Shown here piece after piece: positions 36,701-44,067 of a stretch of DNA of 64,000 nucleotides. Position 1 is the stretch's first letter; the number at the start of each line of letters is the position of its first letter. The translations under genes and the position numbers were made by a program. This stretch comes from Sphingobium lactosutens (GTDB lineage Bacteria; Pseudomonadota; Alphaproteobacteria; Sphingomonadales; Sphingomonadaceae): contig NZ_QJQX01000023.1 of NCBI RefSeq assembly GCF_013393185.1, positions 1 to 64,000 on the forward strand. Direction: 5' to 3'. The notes below the pieces were generated by a model. It made no database searches, was not told where the DNA came from, and saw nothing but the letters and a program-made list of their open reading frames with translations.

Positions 36701-36989
36701 ACGGCTTGCCGAACTGGGCGATGCGACGAAGGCCGCGCTGGAAGCGGGCATGGTCCGCTTCCGCCCGGTACTGATGACCGCGCTCGCCATGATCATCGGC
36801 ATGGGTCCGATGGCGTTCGGCATGGGCGAAGGCGGCGAACAGAATGCACCGCTGGGCCGCGCGGTCGTCGGCGGCCTGATCTGCGCCACCATCGCGACCC
36901 TCTTCTTCGTTCCCACCGTTTTCGCCCTCGTCCACCGCAAACATGGGCAAAAGCCCTCCACCACGGAAATGCAGCCGAGCCATGTCTGA
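33798..36989 (+). CDS. RND-family efflux pump, inner-membrane permease
   Basis: This 1,063-residue resistance-nodulation-division transporter uses the proton gradient to export hydrophobic or amphiphilic compounds. Helix 1 is at residues 10-30 (RPLTFIVMAILIAIVG), the large periplasmic loops follow, and helices 2-6 include the proton-relay pair in GILVDDATVTIENI. A second half repeats the plan (GFMGIVILSFGLLPMLG to the C-terminal helices). I chose ATG 33798, which gives the standard short N-terminus before helix 1. It overlaps the adaptor gene by eight bases. The order pump, adaptor, outer-membrane factor differs from the common adaptor-first order. Confidence 0.9.
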   Translation: MIGIVKVALNRPLTFIVMAILIAIVGVLAAVRTPVDMFPNIRIPVVAVAWQYAGLSPEDMSNRIVGPYERVLTTTVNDIEHIESQSLQGVGIIKIYFQPGADIRTATAQVTSISQTVLRQMPPGITPPLILNYSASTVPILQLALSGKGLSEQQLFDLGQNQIRPQLVTIPGLAMPFPSGGKQRQVQIDLNPLALQSKGLSAQDVGNAIAAQNQINPAGFVKVGATQYSVRLNNAPTSIEALNDLPVKVVNGATIYMRDVAYVRDGNGPQQNIVHVEGGRSALLTVLKNGSTSTLAIVDGVKQALPRIAATLPDSLKILPVGDQSLFVKAAVEGVIHEGAIAAALTSLMILLFLGSWRSTVIIALSIPLAILAAIAALAMFGQTLNVMTLGGLALAVGILVDDATVTIENINWHLEQGKGVTEAILDGAAQIVTPAFVALLCICIVFVPMFFLPGVAGFLFVPMALSVVFAMIASFILSRTLVPTLAMYLLKPHIEHGDAHMAGSATSHNPLVRFQRGFEARFEKIRTGYVGLLYRALNTRKPFLLGFMGIVILSFGLLPMLGSNFFPTVDSGQIAMHIRVPVGSRIEDTAARFDRISREVRKIIPAAELASITDNIGLPVSSINTVYNNSGTIGPQDGDMLIALNHGHRPTDDLVAELRREMPRRFPGTTFAFLPADITSQILNFGAPAPIDIQIAGKNAEANRAYAQKLLARIATIPGLADARIQQPGRSPQLDVAVDRSRVGQFGLTERDVTTSLASQLAGTSQTAPVFFVNPENGVQYPVVAQAPEYLVGSLSDLSNVPVSGANATTVQPLGGLATIVRSNTVPVVSHYNIAPVLDIFATTQGRDLGAVAGDIQDVIKSMEKDQPKGATVTIRGQYATMNTAFSGLGFGLAGAVVLIYLLIVVNFQSWVDPFVIITALPAALAGIIWILFMTGTTLSVPALTGAIMCMGVATANSILVVSFARERLAELGDATKAALEAGMVRFRPVLMTALAMIIGMGPMAFGMGEGGEQNAPLGRAVVGGLICATIATLFFVPTVFALVHRKHGQKPSTTEMQPSHV

Positions 36990-38187
36990 GCACAACGCCC
37001 CCATCGAGAACCCGGCCGAAGCAGGACCGGACAGCCGCACCCTGAAGCGCGTCGGCATCGGCGCGGCTATGATCGCGATCGTCGTCGTCGGCGTCGGCGT
37101 CGTTTCGCGCATCAACGCGACCGAAGAACTGCGCCAGACCGCCGTCGACGCGGCGCTGCCGACCGTCGCGGTGGTGACGCCCAAGGCCGATGCGGAAGGC
37201 AATGCGCTCGTCCTGCCGGGCAATGTCCAGGCCTATAACAGCGCGGCCATCAACGCCCGGACCAACGGCTATGTACGGCGCTGGCTGGCCGATATCGGCG
37301 ATCAGGTGCGCGCGGGTCAGCCGCTCGCGATCCTTGATGCGCCCGACGTCGATCAGCAACTCGCCGCCGCGCAGGCCGACTATCAGACCGCGCTCGCCAA
37401 CCAGCGGCTGGCAGAAACCACGTCGAAGCGCTGGGCGTCGATGCTGAAGGAAGATGCCGTCTCGCAGCAGGAAACCGACGAGAAGGCGGGCGACCTCGCC
37501 GCGCGCATCGCCGTGTCGAACGCCGCGCTCGCCAATGTGAATCGACTGAAGGCGTTGCAGGGCTTCACCCGCCTGTCCGCGCCGTTCGACGGCGTCGTCA
37601 CCAGCCGATCGGCCCAGATCGGCGCGCTGGTGGTGGCTGGCAACGCGTCGGCTCAGCCGCTCTTCACCGTGTCCGATATCCATCGCGTCCGCATCTACGT
37701 CCGCGTGCCGCAGGGCTATTCGGCTGCCGTAAAGCCCGGCACCACCGCGACCCTGTCTCTGCCCGAATATCCGGGCCGCAGCTTCACCGCGACCATGACC
37801 AGCAGCGCCGGCGCGGTCGATCCGCAGTCGGGCGCGGTATTGGTGCAACTGCAGGCGCCCAACCCCGATGCGGCGCTGAAGCCCGGCGCCTTCGCGCAGG
37901 TGCGTTTCCAGGTTGCGGCCGGTCAGGGCAATGCGCTGAGCCTGCCGGGCAGCGCCATCCTCTATGGCAATGACGGCCCGACCGTCGCCGTCGTCGGCAC
38001 TGACGGCCGCGTGACGGTGAAGCCGGTGACGATCGCGCGTGACGAGGGATCGACCGTCCAGCTTTCGGGCGGCGTCACCGCGCAGGACCGGGTCGTCGAC
38101 ACCCCGCCCGATGCGATCCGCACCGGCGACCGGGTGCAGGTGCAGAAGGCGGCGGCCGGCGGAAAGGGCGCTGCGAATGGGCGTTGA
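36982..38187 (+). CDS. RND efflux periplasmic adaptor (membrane fusion protein)
   Basis: This 401-residue HlyD/AcrA-type adaptor bridges the pump and the outer-membrane channel. One N-terminal membrane anchor (VGIGAAMIAIVVVGVGVVS, near residues 25-45) is followed by a lipoyl half (ALVLPGNVQAYNSAAINART), a coiled-coil hairpin (DVDQQLAAAQADYQTALANQ and on to LKALQ), the second lipoyl half (LSAPFDGVVTSR) and beta-barrel domains. ATG 36982 lies inside the pump's last codons, and the gene overlaps the next one by 11 bases. The anchor is a plain helix with no lipobox Cys. Confidence 0.9.
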   Translation: MSEHNAPIENPAEAGPDSRTLKRVGIGAAMIAIVVVGVGVVSRINATEELRQTAVDAALPTVAVVTPKADAEGNALVLPGNVQAYNSAAINARTNGYVRRWLADIGDQVRAGQPLAILDAPDVDQQLAAAQADYQTALANQRLAETTSKRWASMLKEDAVSQQETDEKAGDLAARIAVSNAALANVNRLKALQGFTRLSAPFDGVVTSRSAQIGALVVAGNASAQPLFTVSDIHRVRIYVRVPQGYSAAVKPGTTATLSLPEYPGRSFTATMTSSAGAVDPQSGAVLVQLQAPNPDAALKPGAFAQVRFQVAAGQGNALSLPGSAILYGNDGPTVAVVGTDGRVTVKPVTIARDEGSTVQLSGGVTAQDRVVDTPPDAIRTGDRVQVQKAAAGGKGAANGR

Positions 38188-39580
38188 TCGCCGGGTAACA
38201 GCGCTGCTGTCCATGGTCCTGGCGGCCTGTTCGATGGCGCCCGACTATCATCCGCCCGAAAGCGCAGCGCCTGCCGCCTTCAAGGAAGTGGCAGGCTGGA
38301 CCGCCGCCCAGCCGATGGACGCCGCGCCGCGCGGCGCCTGGTGGGAAGCGTTTGGCGATCCGGTTCTGAATGATCTGGAAACGCGCGCAGAGCAGGCCAG
38401 CCCGACGCTGGCGGCCGCACTTGCCCGCTACGATCAGGCGCGCGCCGCCGCGCGTGTCGAAGCGTCGGACCTGATCCCGACCATCAGCGCCGGTGCCGAC
38501 GCGAGCCGCCGCCGGGTGTCGGGCAACCGCTTTCAGGGCAATGGCAATGCCGTCACCTACAATGACTATGTTGTCGGCGGTTCGCTCGACTATGAACTGG
38601 ATCTGTGGGGCCGCATCCGCAACAGTGTGACCGCCGCGCGTGCCGACGCGCAGGCGAGCGAGGCCGATCTGGCATCCGCTCGCCTCAGCCTTCAGGCGCT
38701 GGTTGCCGACGCCTATGCGCGGCTGCGGGGACTGGACGCGCAGGCGGCCTTGCTGCGTCAGTCGGTCGAGGCGTTCGACCGCGCTTATACTCTGACCGCC
38801 ACGCGGCGGAAGGGCGGCATCGCGTCCGGCATGGACGTCAACCGGGCCAGAACCACGCTCAGCAACGCCCGCGCGCAGATTTCCGCCGTGGCGAATGAAC
38901 GCGCCGCGACCGAGCATGAGATTGCGGCGCTGATCGGCGTGATGGCATCCGACTTCTCGATCGCGGCGCAGGACAGCCTGCCGCAAATGCCGTCGATCCC
39001 GGCCGGCACGCCATCGGAACTGCTCCAGAGACGGCCCGACATCGCGGCGGCAGAGCGGCGCATTTATGCCGCCAATGCGAGGATCGGCGTCGCCAAGGCG
39101 GCCTATTTTCCCTCGCTTACGCTTGGCCTGACCGGCGGATGGGAAACGACGCGCGGCGACTTGATCAGCAGCCCCAACAGCTTCTGGGGATTGGGTCCGC
39201 TATCAGCGCTCGTCACATTGTTCGACGGCGGACGGCGCAAGGCACAGGTCAAGATGTCGCGCGCGGAATATGACGAACTCGCCGCCGCCTATCGCGAGAC
39301 AGTGCTGGGCGCCTTCCGGCAGGCGGAGGATGCGATTGCGGCCAATCGCCATCTGGCAGCCCAGTCGGTCGACCAGCGTGACGCCGCGCAGGCAGCCGAG
39401 CGGACCAGCAAGATCGCCTATAGCCGCTATCGCGACGGCGCTTCCGACTATCTGGAAGTCGTCACCGCCCAGACCGACGCGCTGGAGGCGCAGCGCGCCT
39501 TCCTGGCGGTCGAAACCGACCGGATGCGCGCCAGCATTGCGCTGGTAAAGGCCATGGGCGGCCCCGCCACCGGCGCCTGA
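38177..39580 (+). CDS. RND efflux outer-membrane factor, NodT-type lipoprotein
   Basis: This 467-residue TolC-like channel of the NodT family has a lipoprotein signal: VTALLSMVLAACS, with Cys as the lipid-modified residue near position 16. The NodT start MAPDYHPPESAAPAAF follows, then two repeats of long helical and strand segments (GSLDYELDLWGRIRNSV; SLTLGLTGGWETTRGD; LEVVTAQTDALEAQRA). ATG 38177 overlaps the adaptor stop. It completes a tripartite exporter, the last gene of the operon. The exported compound is unknown; aromatic acids or solvents handled in this region are guesses only. Confidence 0.9.
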   Translation: MGVDRRVTALLSMVLAACSMAPDYHPPESAAPAAFKEVAGWTAAQPMDAAPRGAWWEAFGDPVLNDLETRAEQASPTLAAALARYDQARAAARVEASDLIPTISAGADASRRRVSGNRFQGNGNAVTYNDYVVGGSLDYELDLWGRIRNSVTAARADAQASEADLASARLSLQALVADAYARLRGLDAQAALLRQSVEAFDRAYTLTATRRKGGIASGMDVNRARTTLSNARAQISAVANERAATEHEIAALIGVMASDFSIAAQDSLPQMPSIPAGTPSELLQRRPDIAAAERRIYAANARIGVAKAAYFPSLTLGLTGGWETTRGDLISSPNSFWGLGPLSALVTLFDGGRRKAQVKMSRAEYDELAAAYRETVLGAFRQAEDAIAANRHLAAQSVDQRDAAQAAERTSKIAYSRYRDGASDYLEVVTAQTDALEAQRAFLAVETDRMRASIALVKAMGGPATGA

Positions 39581-39597
39581 TTCCCGCTCCCTTCCCC

Positions 39598-39631
39598 AAA
39601 AAAAGCCAGTTGTCCGCAATGGACAACTGGC
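39598..39631 (-). terminator. Intrinsic terminator of the second TonB receptor gene
   Basis: An 11-base-pair perfect stem (39605-39615 with 39621-39631, loop GCAAT) is followed, reading on the minus strand, by seven T residues (39604-39598). It lies 34 bases beyond the receptor stop codon, with the stem-then-T-run layout of a factor-independent terminator. The stem could also act on plus-strand transcripts of the efflux operon, though without a T-run there. Confidence 0.85.
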
Positions 39632-39664
39632 CTTGGGTGCGACCCGCCTCGGGAAGGGAGAGGT

Positions 39665-42448
39665 TTAGAAGCTGTAGCGCACACCGAAGTTGAACTGACG
39701 ACCGCTATGGGTCAGCACGTTGAGGCGGTTGGTCTCGTCCACGAACTGGTCGTTCTTCGCATCCGTCAGGTTGATCGCCTCGATGCTCAGCTTCAGACGG
39801 TCCGTCAGATTGTAGCTGGCCTGCGCATCGACGTTGAGCGTGCTGTTGGTGCCGTTATAGGCATTTCCTTCGGTTCCGGGCACGGCAGTCAGATATTTGG
39901 ATCGATAGGCGAGCGACCCGCGGATCTGGAACTTCTTGGTTTCATAATACAGCGTCAGGTTCGCCGCTTGCTTGGACAGGCCGATGAGCGGCGCGGTGAC
40001 GGAGGATGCGCCATTGGCCGAGGTCAGATATTCGATATTCGACTTCACATAGGTATAGTTGGCCATCACCCCGAAATTGGCGAGCAGGCCCGGCAGGAAG
40101 CTGAAGGGCTGCTGGACGTTGACCTCGAACCCCTTGAGAATGCCGCCGTCCGAATTGACCGGCTGGCTGACGATGAAGATGTCGCTGGGCGACGCCGTCG
40201 TGCCGGTCAGCAGCGAGTCCGGCAGGCCAAGGCTGCTATAAGGCACGCCGACGCTCAGCGTCTGGGCGAAGGTACCGATATCCTTGCGGAACAGCGACAC
40301 CGCATAGATGGCGCCCTGCATCGGATACCATTCGATCGATGCGTCCAGATTCTTGGACGACGTCGGCTTCAGGTCCGGATTGCCGGTGCTGAAAGTCCGG
40401 TTGCCACCCGACACATTGAGGTTGCCACCGGGCGTCAGCGCCGAGATGCCGGCGCGGGCCAACGTCTTGGCGGCGGCGAAACGCACCTGGAGATTGTCGG
40501 TGATATTGCCGACGAGGTTCAGCGAAGGCAGCCAGCGCTTGTAGCTGCGGTCGGCGGTAACGAGATTGATTGCCGTTCCTTGGCTCGCATAGCCGGTCGA
40601 GAACTGGTCGGTCTTCACATAGCGCAGGCCGATGTCGCCGCGGATCGGCACGCCGGCGGTATCCTGAAGGTTGAACTGCGCCATGCCCCAGACGCCGGTA
40701 TCCTCTTCCGTCACCGTGATGTAGGAGCCGCGCGCCGTGGCATTCTCGATCCCGCCGGTGGCGTAGAGCGGGTTGCTGTAGATGCCGCCCTGGCTGATAA
40801 AGGCGTTGAGATCAGGCACGATCCAGGCGGTCGGGGTGCCCGCCGGCACATTCAGCCCCTTGCCGAAGCCAGAGAAAAGCGTGGTCATCCCGGCCAGTTG
40901 CGAGGCGGACAACGGTGCGATCACACTTTCGCCCTGAAGGCGGCGGCGTTCCGTCGAGTCATATTCGAACTTGCGCCAGTCGAGGCCCGCTTTCAGCGTA
41001 ATGCCGTCGATCGCTTCCCATTCGACATGGCCCTTGGCCGTAGTGAAGGCGTTGCTGACCGTCTGCGGGCGGATGCGCACTTCTGACGTGCCGTTGACGA
41101 AGGACCATGTCGCCGGATTGGCGACATCGACGCCGGGCTGGATGTTGGGGAAACGGGTCGAGAAATCATATTGGAAATTGCCGGTGTTGATCGCGTCGAT
41201 CGTCACCGTGGTCTGGATCGGGTTGCTGAATTCGGAACTGGCATAGCCTGCCAGCGCAAAGACCTTCAGCCGGTCGGTAAAGCGATGGTCGACCGACCCT
41301 GTAACCTGATAGAATTCGGTCTTCAGCACGTCGTAGCGCGACTGGGAACGCAGATCGACATTATCGAACCGGCCACTGATGATGTTGTTGTTGTCGTCCA
41401 CCACGCCGTCGCGGATGATGGTCTGCGGCTTGCCCGTTCCCGAACGGCTGAAGCTGATCGCCTGAAGCTGGGCTTCCTTGCGGGTGCCGTCGAGGCGCGA
41501 ATAGAGGCCGTCGAGCGAAATCAGGGTGCGGTCGGTCGGCTTGAACTGGACCGAACCCGCTGCGCCCAGACGTTGCTGCGAGATATCGTAGCTGACGAGG
41601 CCGGGGATACGCGGGTGGAAGAGTGCGGTATCGGGATTGGGGTCATTTATCTGCGCGATCGTTTTGCCCGGCAGAGTTGAAGCCGGATTGAAGCCGTTGT
41701 TGAATCCGCCATAGGTCCAGCGGGTGATATTCGCGCCTTCTTCCTTGATCTTGCGTTCTTCATAGGCGACCGACAGCAGGATGCCGAAACGGCCGTCGTC
41801 GGTCTGGGTCGCGACCAGGCCCGACAGACGCGGGGTCGTCTTTTCGCTGAGATCGTTGTAGCTGGCGGCCGCCGACAGGGCGACGGTCGATTTCTTATAG
41901 TCGAGCGGGCGGGTGGTCTGGAGATCGACCGTGCCGCCGAGCGAGCCTTCTTCCACATCTGCCGTCGCGGTCTTGCGCACCGACAGGTTGCTGAACAGAT
42001 CGGAAGAGAAGATGTTGAAGTCGAAGCCGCGGCCGCGGTTCACGCCGCCCGAATTGTCGGTGCCGCCGGTCGTGCCGATCGCTTCCATGCCGTTGATGCG
42101 GACGCGCGTATATTCCGCGCCAAGGCCGCGGACAGAGATGTTGCGACCTTCGCCATTGACGCGGCTGATCGCGACGCCGGGAATGCGCTGCAACGATTCA
42201 GCGAGGTTCAGGTCGGGAAATTCGGCGATATCTTCTGCCTTGATCGCGTCGACCGTCGCGGTTTCGTTACGCTTGACGGCCAGAGCGTTGCTAAGGCTGG
42301 CGCGGAAACCGGTGACGACGATATCGGCGACCGGCGCATCCTGCTGCGGCGCGGCCTGATCCTGAGCAAGAGCATGAGGAGCCAGGGCAAACGCAGCGAA
42401 GGCGCTGGACAGGCTCAGATATGCTTTCAGTCGACGGGTGCCATTCAT
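39665..42448 (-). CDS. TonB-dependent receptor, oligosaccharide-type (TIGR01782-like)
   Basis: This 927-residue outer-membrane receptor has a leader ending near FALAPHALAQD. The plug contains DIVVTGFRASL, LAESLQRIPGVAISR, ISVRGLGAEYTRVRINGMEA and EGSLGGTVDLQTTRPLDY, and the barrel ends in FNFGVRYSF with terminal Phe. It belongs to the same broad class as the receptor at 20.8-23.5 kb but is clearly distinct from it. Divergent from the ACS transporter operon, it most likely imports the polysaccharide fragment whose uronate is processed by the genes at 42.7-49.3 kb. Confidence 0.9.
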   Translation of the reverse strand: MNGTRRLKAYLSLSSAFAAFALAPHALAQDQAAPQQDAPVADIVVTGFRASLSNALAVKRNETATVDAIKAEDIAEFPDLNLAESLQRIPGVAISRVNGEGRNISVRGLGAEYTRVRINGMEAIGTTGGTDNSGGVNRGRGFDFNIFSSDLFSNLSVRKTATADVEEGSLGGTVDLQTTRPLDYKKSTVALSAAASYNDLSEKTTPRLSGLVATQTDDGRFGILLSVAYEERKIKEEGANITRWTYGGFNNGFNPASTLPGKTIAQINDPNPDTALFHPRIPGLVSYDISQQRLGAAGSVQFKPTDRTLISLDGLYSRLDGTRKEAQLQAISFSRSGTGKPQTIIRDGVVDDNNNIISGRFDNVDLRSQSRYDVLKTEFYQVTGSVDHRFTDRLKVFALAGYASSEFSNPIQTTVTIDAINTGNFQYDFSTRFPNIQPGVDVANPATWSFVNGTSEVRIRPQTVSNAFTTAKGHVEWEAIDGITLKAGLDWRKFEYDSTERRRLQGESVIAPLSASQLAGMTTLFSGFGKGLNVPAGTPTAWIVPDLNAFISQGGIYSNPLYATGGIENATARGSYITVTEEDTGVWGMAQFNLQDTAGVPIRGDIGLRYVKTDQFSTGYASQGTAINLVTADRSYKRWLPSLNLVGNITDNLQVRFAAAKTLARAGISALTPGGNLNVSGGNRTFSTGNPDLKPTSSKNLDASIEWYPMQGAIYAVSLFRKDIGTFAQTLSVGVPYSSLGLPDSLLTGTTASPSDIFIVSQPVNSDGGILKGFEVNVQQPFSFLPGLLANFGVMANYTYVKSNIEYLTSANGASSVTAPLIGLSKQAANLTLYYETKKFQIRGSLAYRSKYLTAVPGTEGNAYNGTNSTLNVDAQASYNLTDRLKLSIEAINLTDAKNDQFVDETNRLNVLTHSGRQFNFGVRYSF

Positions 42449-42729
42449 GGCTTTATCACTCCCCTAGATGATCGTTGTCCGGCCTTTGGACCGGATCGGT
42501 AGCCTTTCGATAGACCCGTATCGGCGGCAAACGCCAACGCCAATCCAGCATGAATCGATGCAAGACTTGCACTGATCTGCGATGGGATCGGAAACCGCCA
42601 CCCGATCAAGCCAAGCCATGGCTGGATCATGCCACATTTGGACTTGGACCCGACCCGCTTGTCGGTCTAGCCTTCTGCTTCCATCCCTGACCGCCCCGAA
42701 AGACGGGCGGCGCCTTTTCGGAGAGTGTC
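42449..42729. promoter_or_regulatory. Divergent leader region with terminator-like hairpin before the ACS transporter
   Basis: This 281-base divergent gap holds no gene. Just upstream of the transporter start, CCGCCC at 42691-42696 pairs with GGGCGG at 42705-42710, followed by CGCCTTTT. That is a terminator-like stem ending about 14 bases before the TTG start, so it lies in the leader of that transcript. It may be an attenuator, or only a structure that limits translation. Nothing else is recognised in the gap. Confidence 0.4.
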
Positions 42730-44067
42730 TTGACCGAGGCCGTCGCCATTTCCTCCACTGCCGCGCGTCCTACGCGTGTACGGTGCGAGATCATCGCCCT
42801 GACCTTCCTGATCACCTCGATCAATTATGCGGATCGCGCAACCTTCTCGATCGCGGGCAATGCGGCGAGCGGCGAATTGGGACTATCGCCGGTGCAGACC
42901 GGCTTCATCCTGTCCGCTTTTGCATGGGCCTATGTGCTGGCGCAGATCCCCGGCGGCGCGCTGCTCGACCGTTTCGGCACCAAGAAGATCTACGCAGGCG
43001 CCATCGCCATCTGGTCGCTGTTCACGGCCATGCAGGGGACGGTCGGGCTGATCGCGGGCCTGCCGGTCGTCGCGACGCTGTTCGCGCTGCGCTTTCTGGT
43101 CGGCGCGGCGGAAGCGCCGTCCTTCCCCGGCAATGCCCGGCTGGTCGCTGCCTGGTTTCCGGGCGCGGAACGCGGGACGGCGTCAGCCATCTTCAACAGC
43201 GCGCAATATTTCTCGCTCGTCGCCTTCGCCCCCCTGATGGGCTGGCTGGTCCATAGCTTCGGCTGGCGGTCGGTTTTCTGGGTGATGGGCGCGCTGGGTC
43301 TGGTGGCGACCGCCCTGTTCCTGCGCTATATCCACAGCCCAGCGCGGCACCCGTCGATCAATGCTGCGGAGCTGGCGCATATCGAGGCGGGCGGCGGTCT
43401 CATTCACATGGAGGACGCCGGCACCGGCGCAGCGCGCACGCCGACCTTTACCTGGTCAAATGTGCGGCAACTGCTCGCCAATCGCATGATGATGGGCATC
43501 TATCTCGGCCAATATTGCATCAATGTGCTGACCTATTTCTTCGTCACCTGGTTCCCCATTTATCTGGTCAAGGAACGCGGCCTCAACATCATGGAGGCGG
43601 GCTTCGCCGCCGCCGCGCCGGCGCTCTGCGGCTTTGCCGGGGGCCTTGCCGGCGGCTTCTTTTCCGACATGCTCCTCAGGCGCACCGGATCGCTGGATCT
43701 GGCGCGCAAGGCGCCGCTGGTGGTCGGCATGCTGCTGGCCACGATCATCATCGCCTGCGTCTGGGTCGAGGCCGAATGGCTGGTCGTCACGCTGATGGCG
43801 GTCGCCTTCTTCGGCAAGGGCATCGCCTCGCTCGGCTGGGCGGTGATGGCCGATGTCGCGCCAAAGCAGCTCGCCGGCCTGTCGGGCGGGGTGTTCAACA
43901 TGTTCGGCAACATGGCCGGCATCGTGACGCCGATCGTCGTCGGCTATATCGTGGCGGCGACCGGCTCCTTCGATCTGGCGCTGGTGTTCGTGGGCGCGCA
44001 TTGCCTGCTTACCATCTTCGCCTTCACCGTCATCGTGGGACCGATCCGTCGGCTGGAGCTGGCCTGA
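42730..44067 (+). CDS. MFS transporter, anion:cation symporter (ACS) family, hexuronate/aldarate type
   Basis: This 445-residue inner-membrane symporter of the ACS family resembles GudP and ExuT, which import glucarate/galactarate or hexuronates. The signature is in FLITSINYADRATFSIAG near residue 30, with YVLAQIPGGALLDRFGTKK and RFLVGAAEAPSFPGNARLVAAWFPGAERGTASAIFN behind it. The start is TTG 42730 with GGAGAG four bases upstream. Linkage to 5-dehydro-4-deoxyglucarate dehydratase at 48.4 kb supports a uronic or aldaric acid substrate. The stop overlaps the next gene's ATG (TGATG). Confidence 0.85.
   Translation: MTEAVAISSTAARPTRVRCEIIALTFLITSINYADRATFSIAGNAASGELGLSPVQTGFILSAFAWAYVLAQIPGGALLDRFGTKKIYAGAIAIWSLFTAMQGTVGLIAGLPVVATLFALRFLVGAAEAPSFPGNARLVAAWFPGAERGTASAIFNSAQYFSLVAFAPLMGWLVHSFGWRSVFWVMGALGLVATALFLRYIHSPARHPSINAAELAHIEAGGGLIHMEDAGTGAARTPTFTWSNVRQLLANRMMMGIYLGQYCINVLTYFFVTWFPIYLVKERGLNIMEAGFAAAAPALCGFAGGLAGGFFSDMLLRRTGSLDLARKAPLVVGMLLATIIIACVWVEAEWLVVTLMAVAFFGKGIASLGWAVMADVAPKQLAGLSGGVFNMFGNMAGIVTPIVVGYIVAATGSFDLALVFVGAHCLLTIFAFTVIVGPIRRLELA

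Noticed and set aside
33759..37223. 1,154-codon minus-strand open frame opposite the RND pump
   Set aside because: Composition (Arg, Asp, His, Gln) and lack of any domain show it is the complement of the pump gene.
33798..39580. Heavy-metal efflux (CusA/CzcA type) for the RND operon
   Set aside because: The pump has the multidrug-type VDDATVTIEN proton-relay block, and no metal-binding Met/His clusters or metal regulators are nearby.
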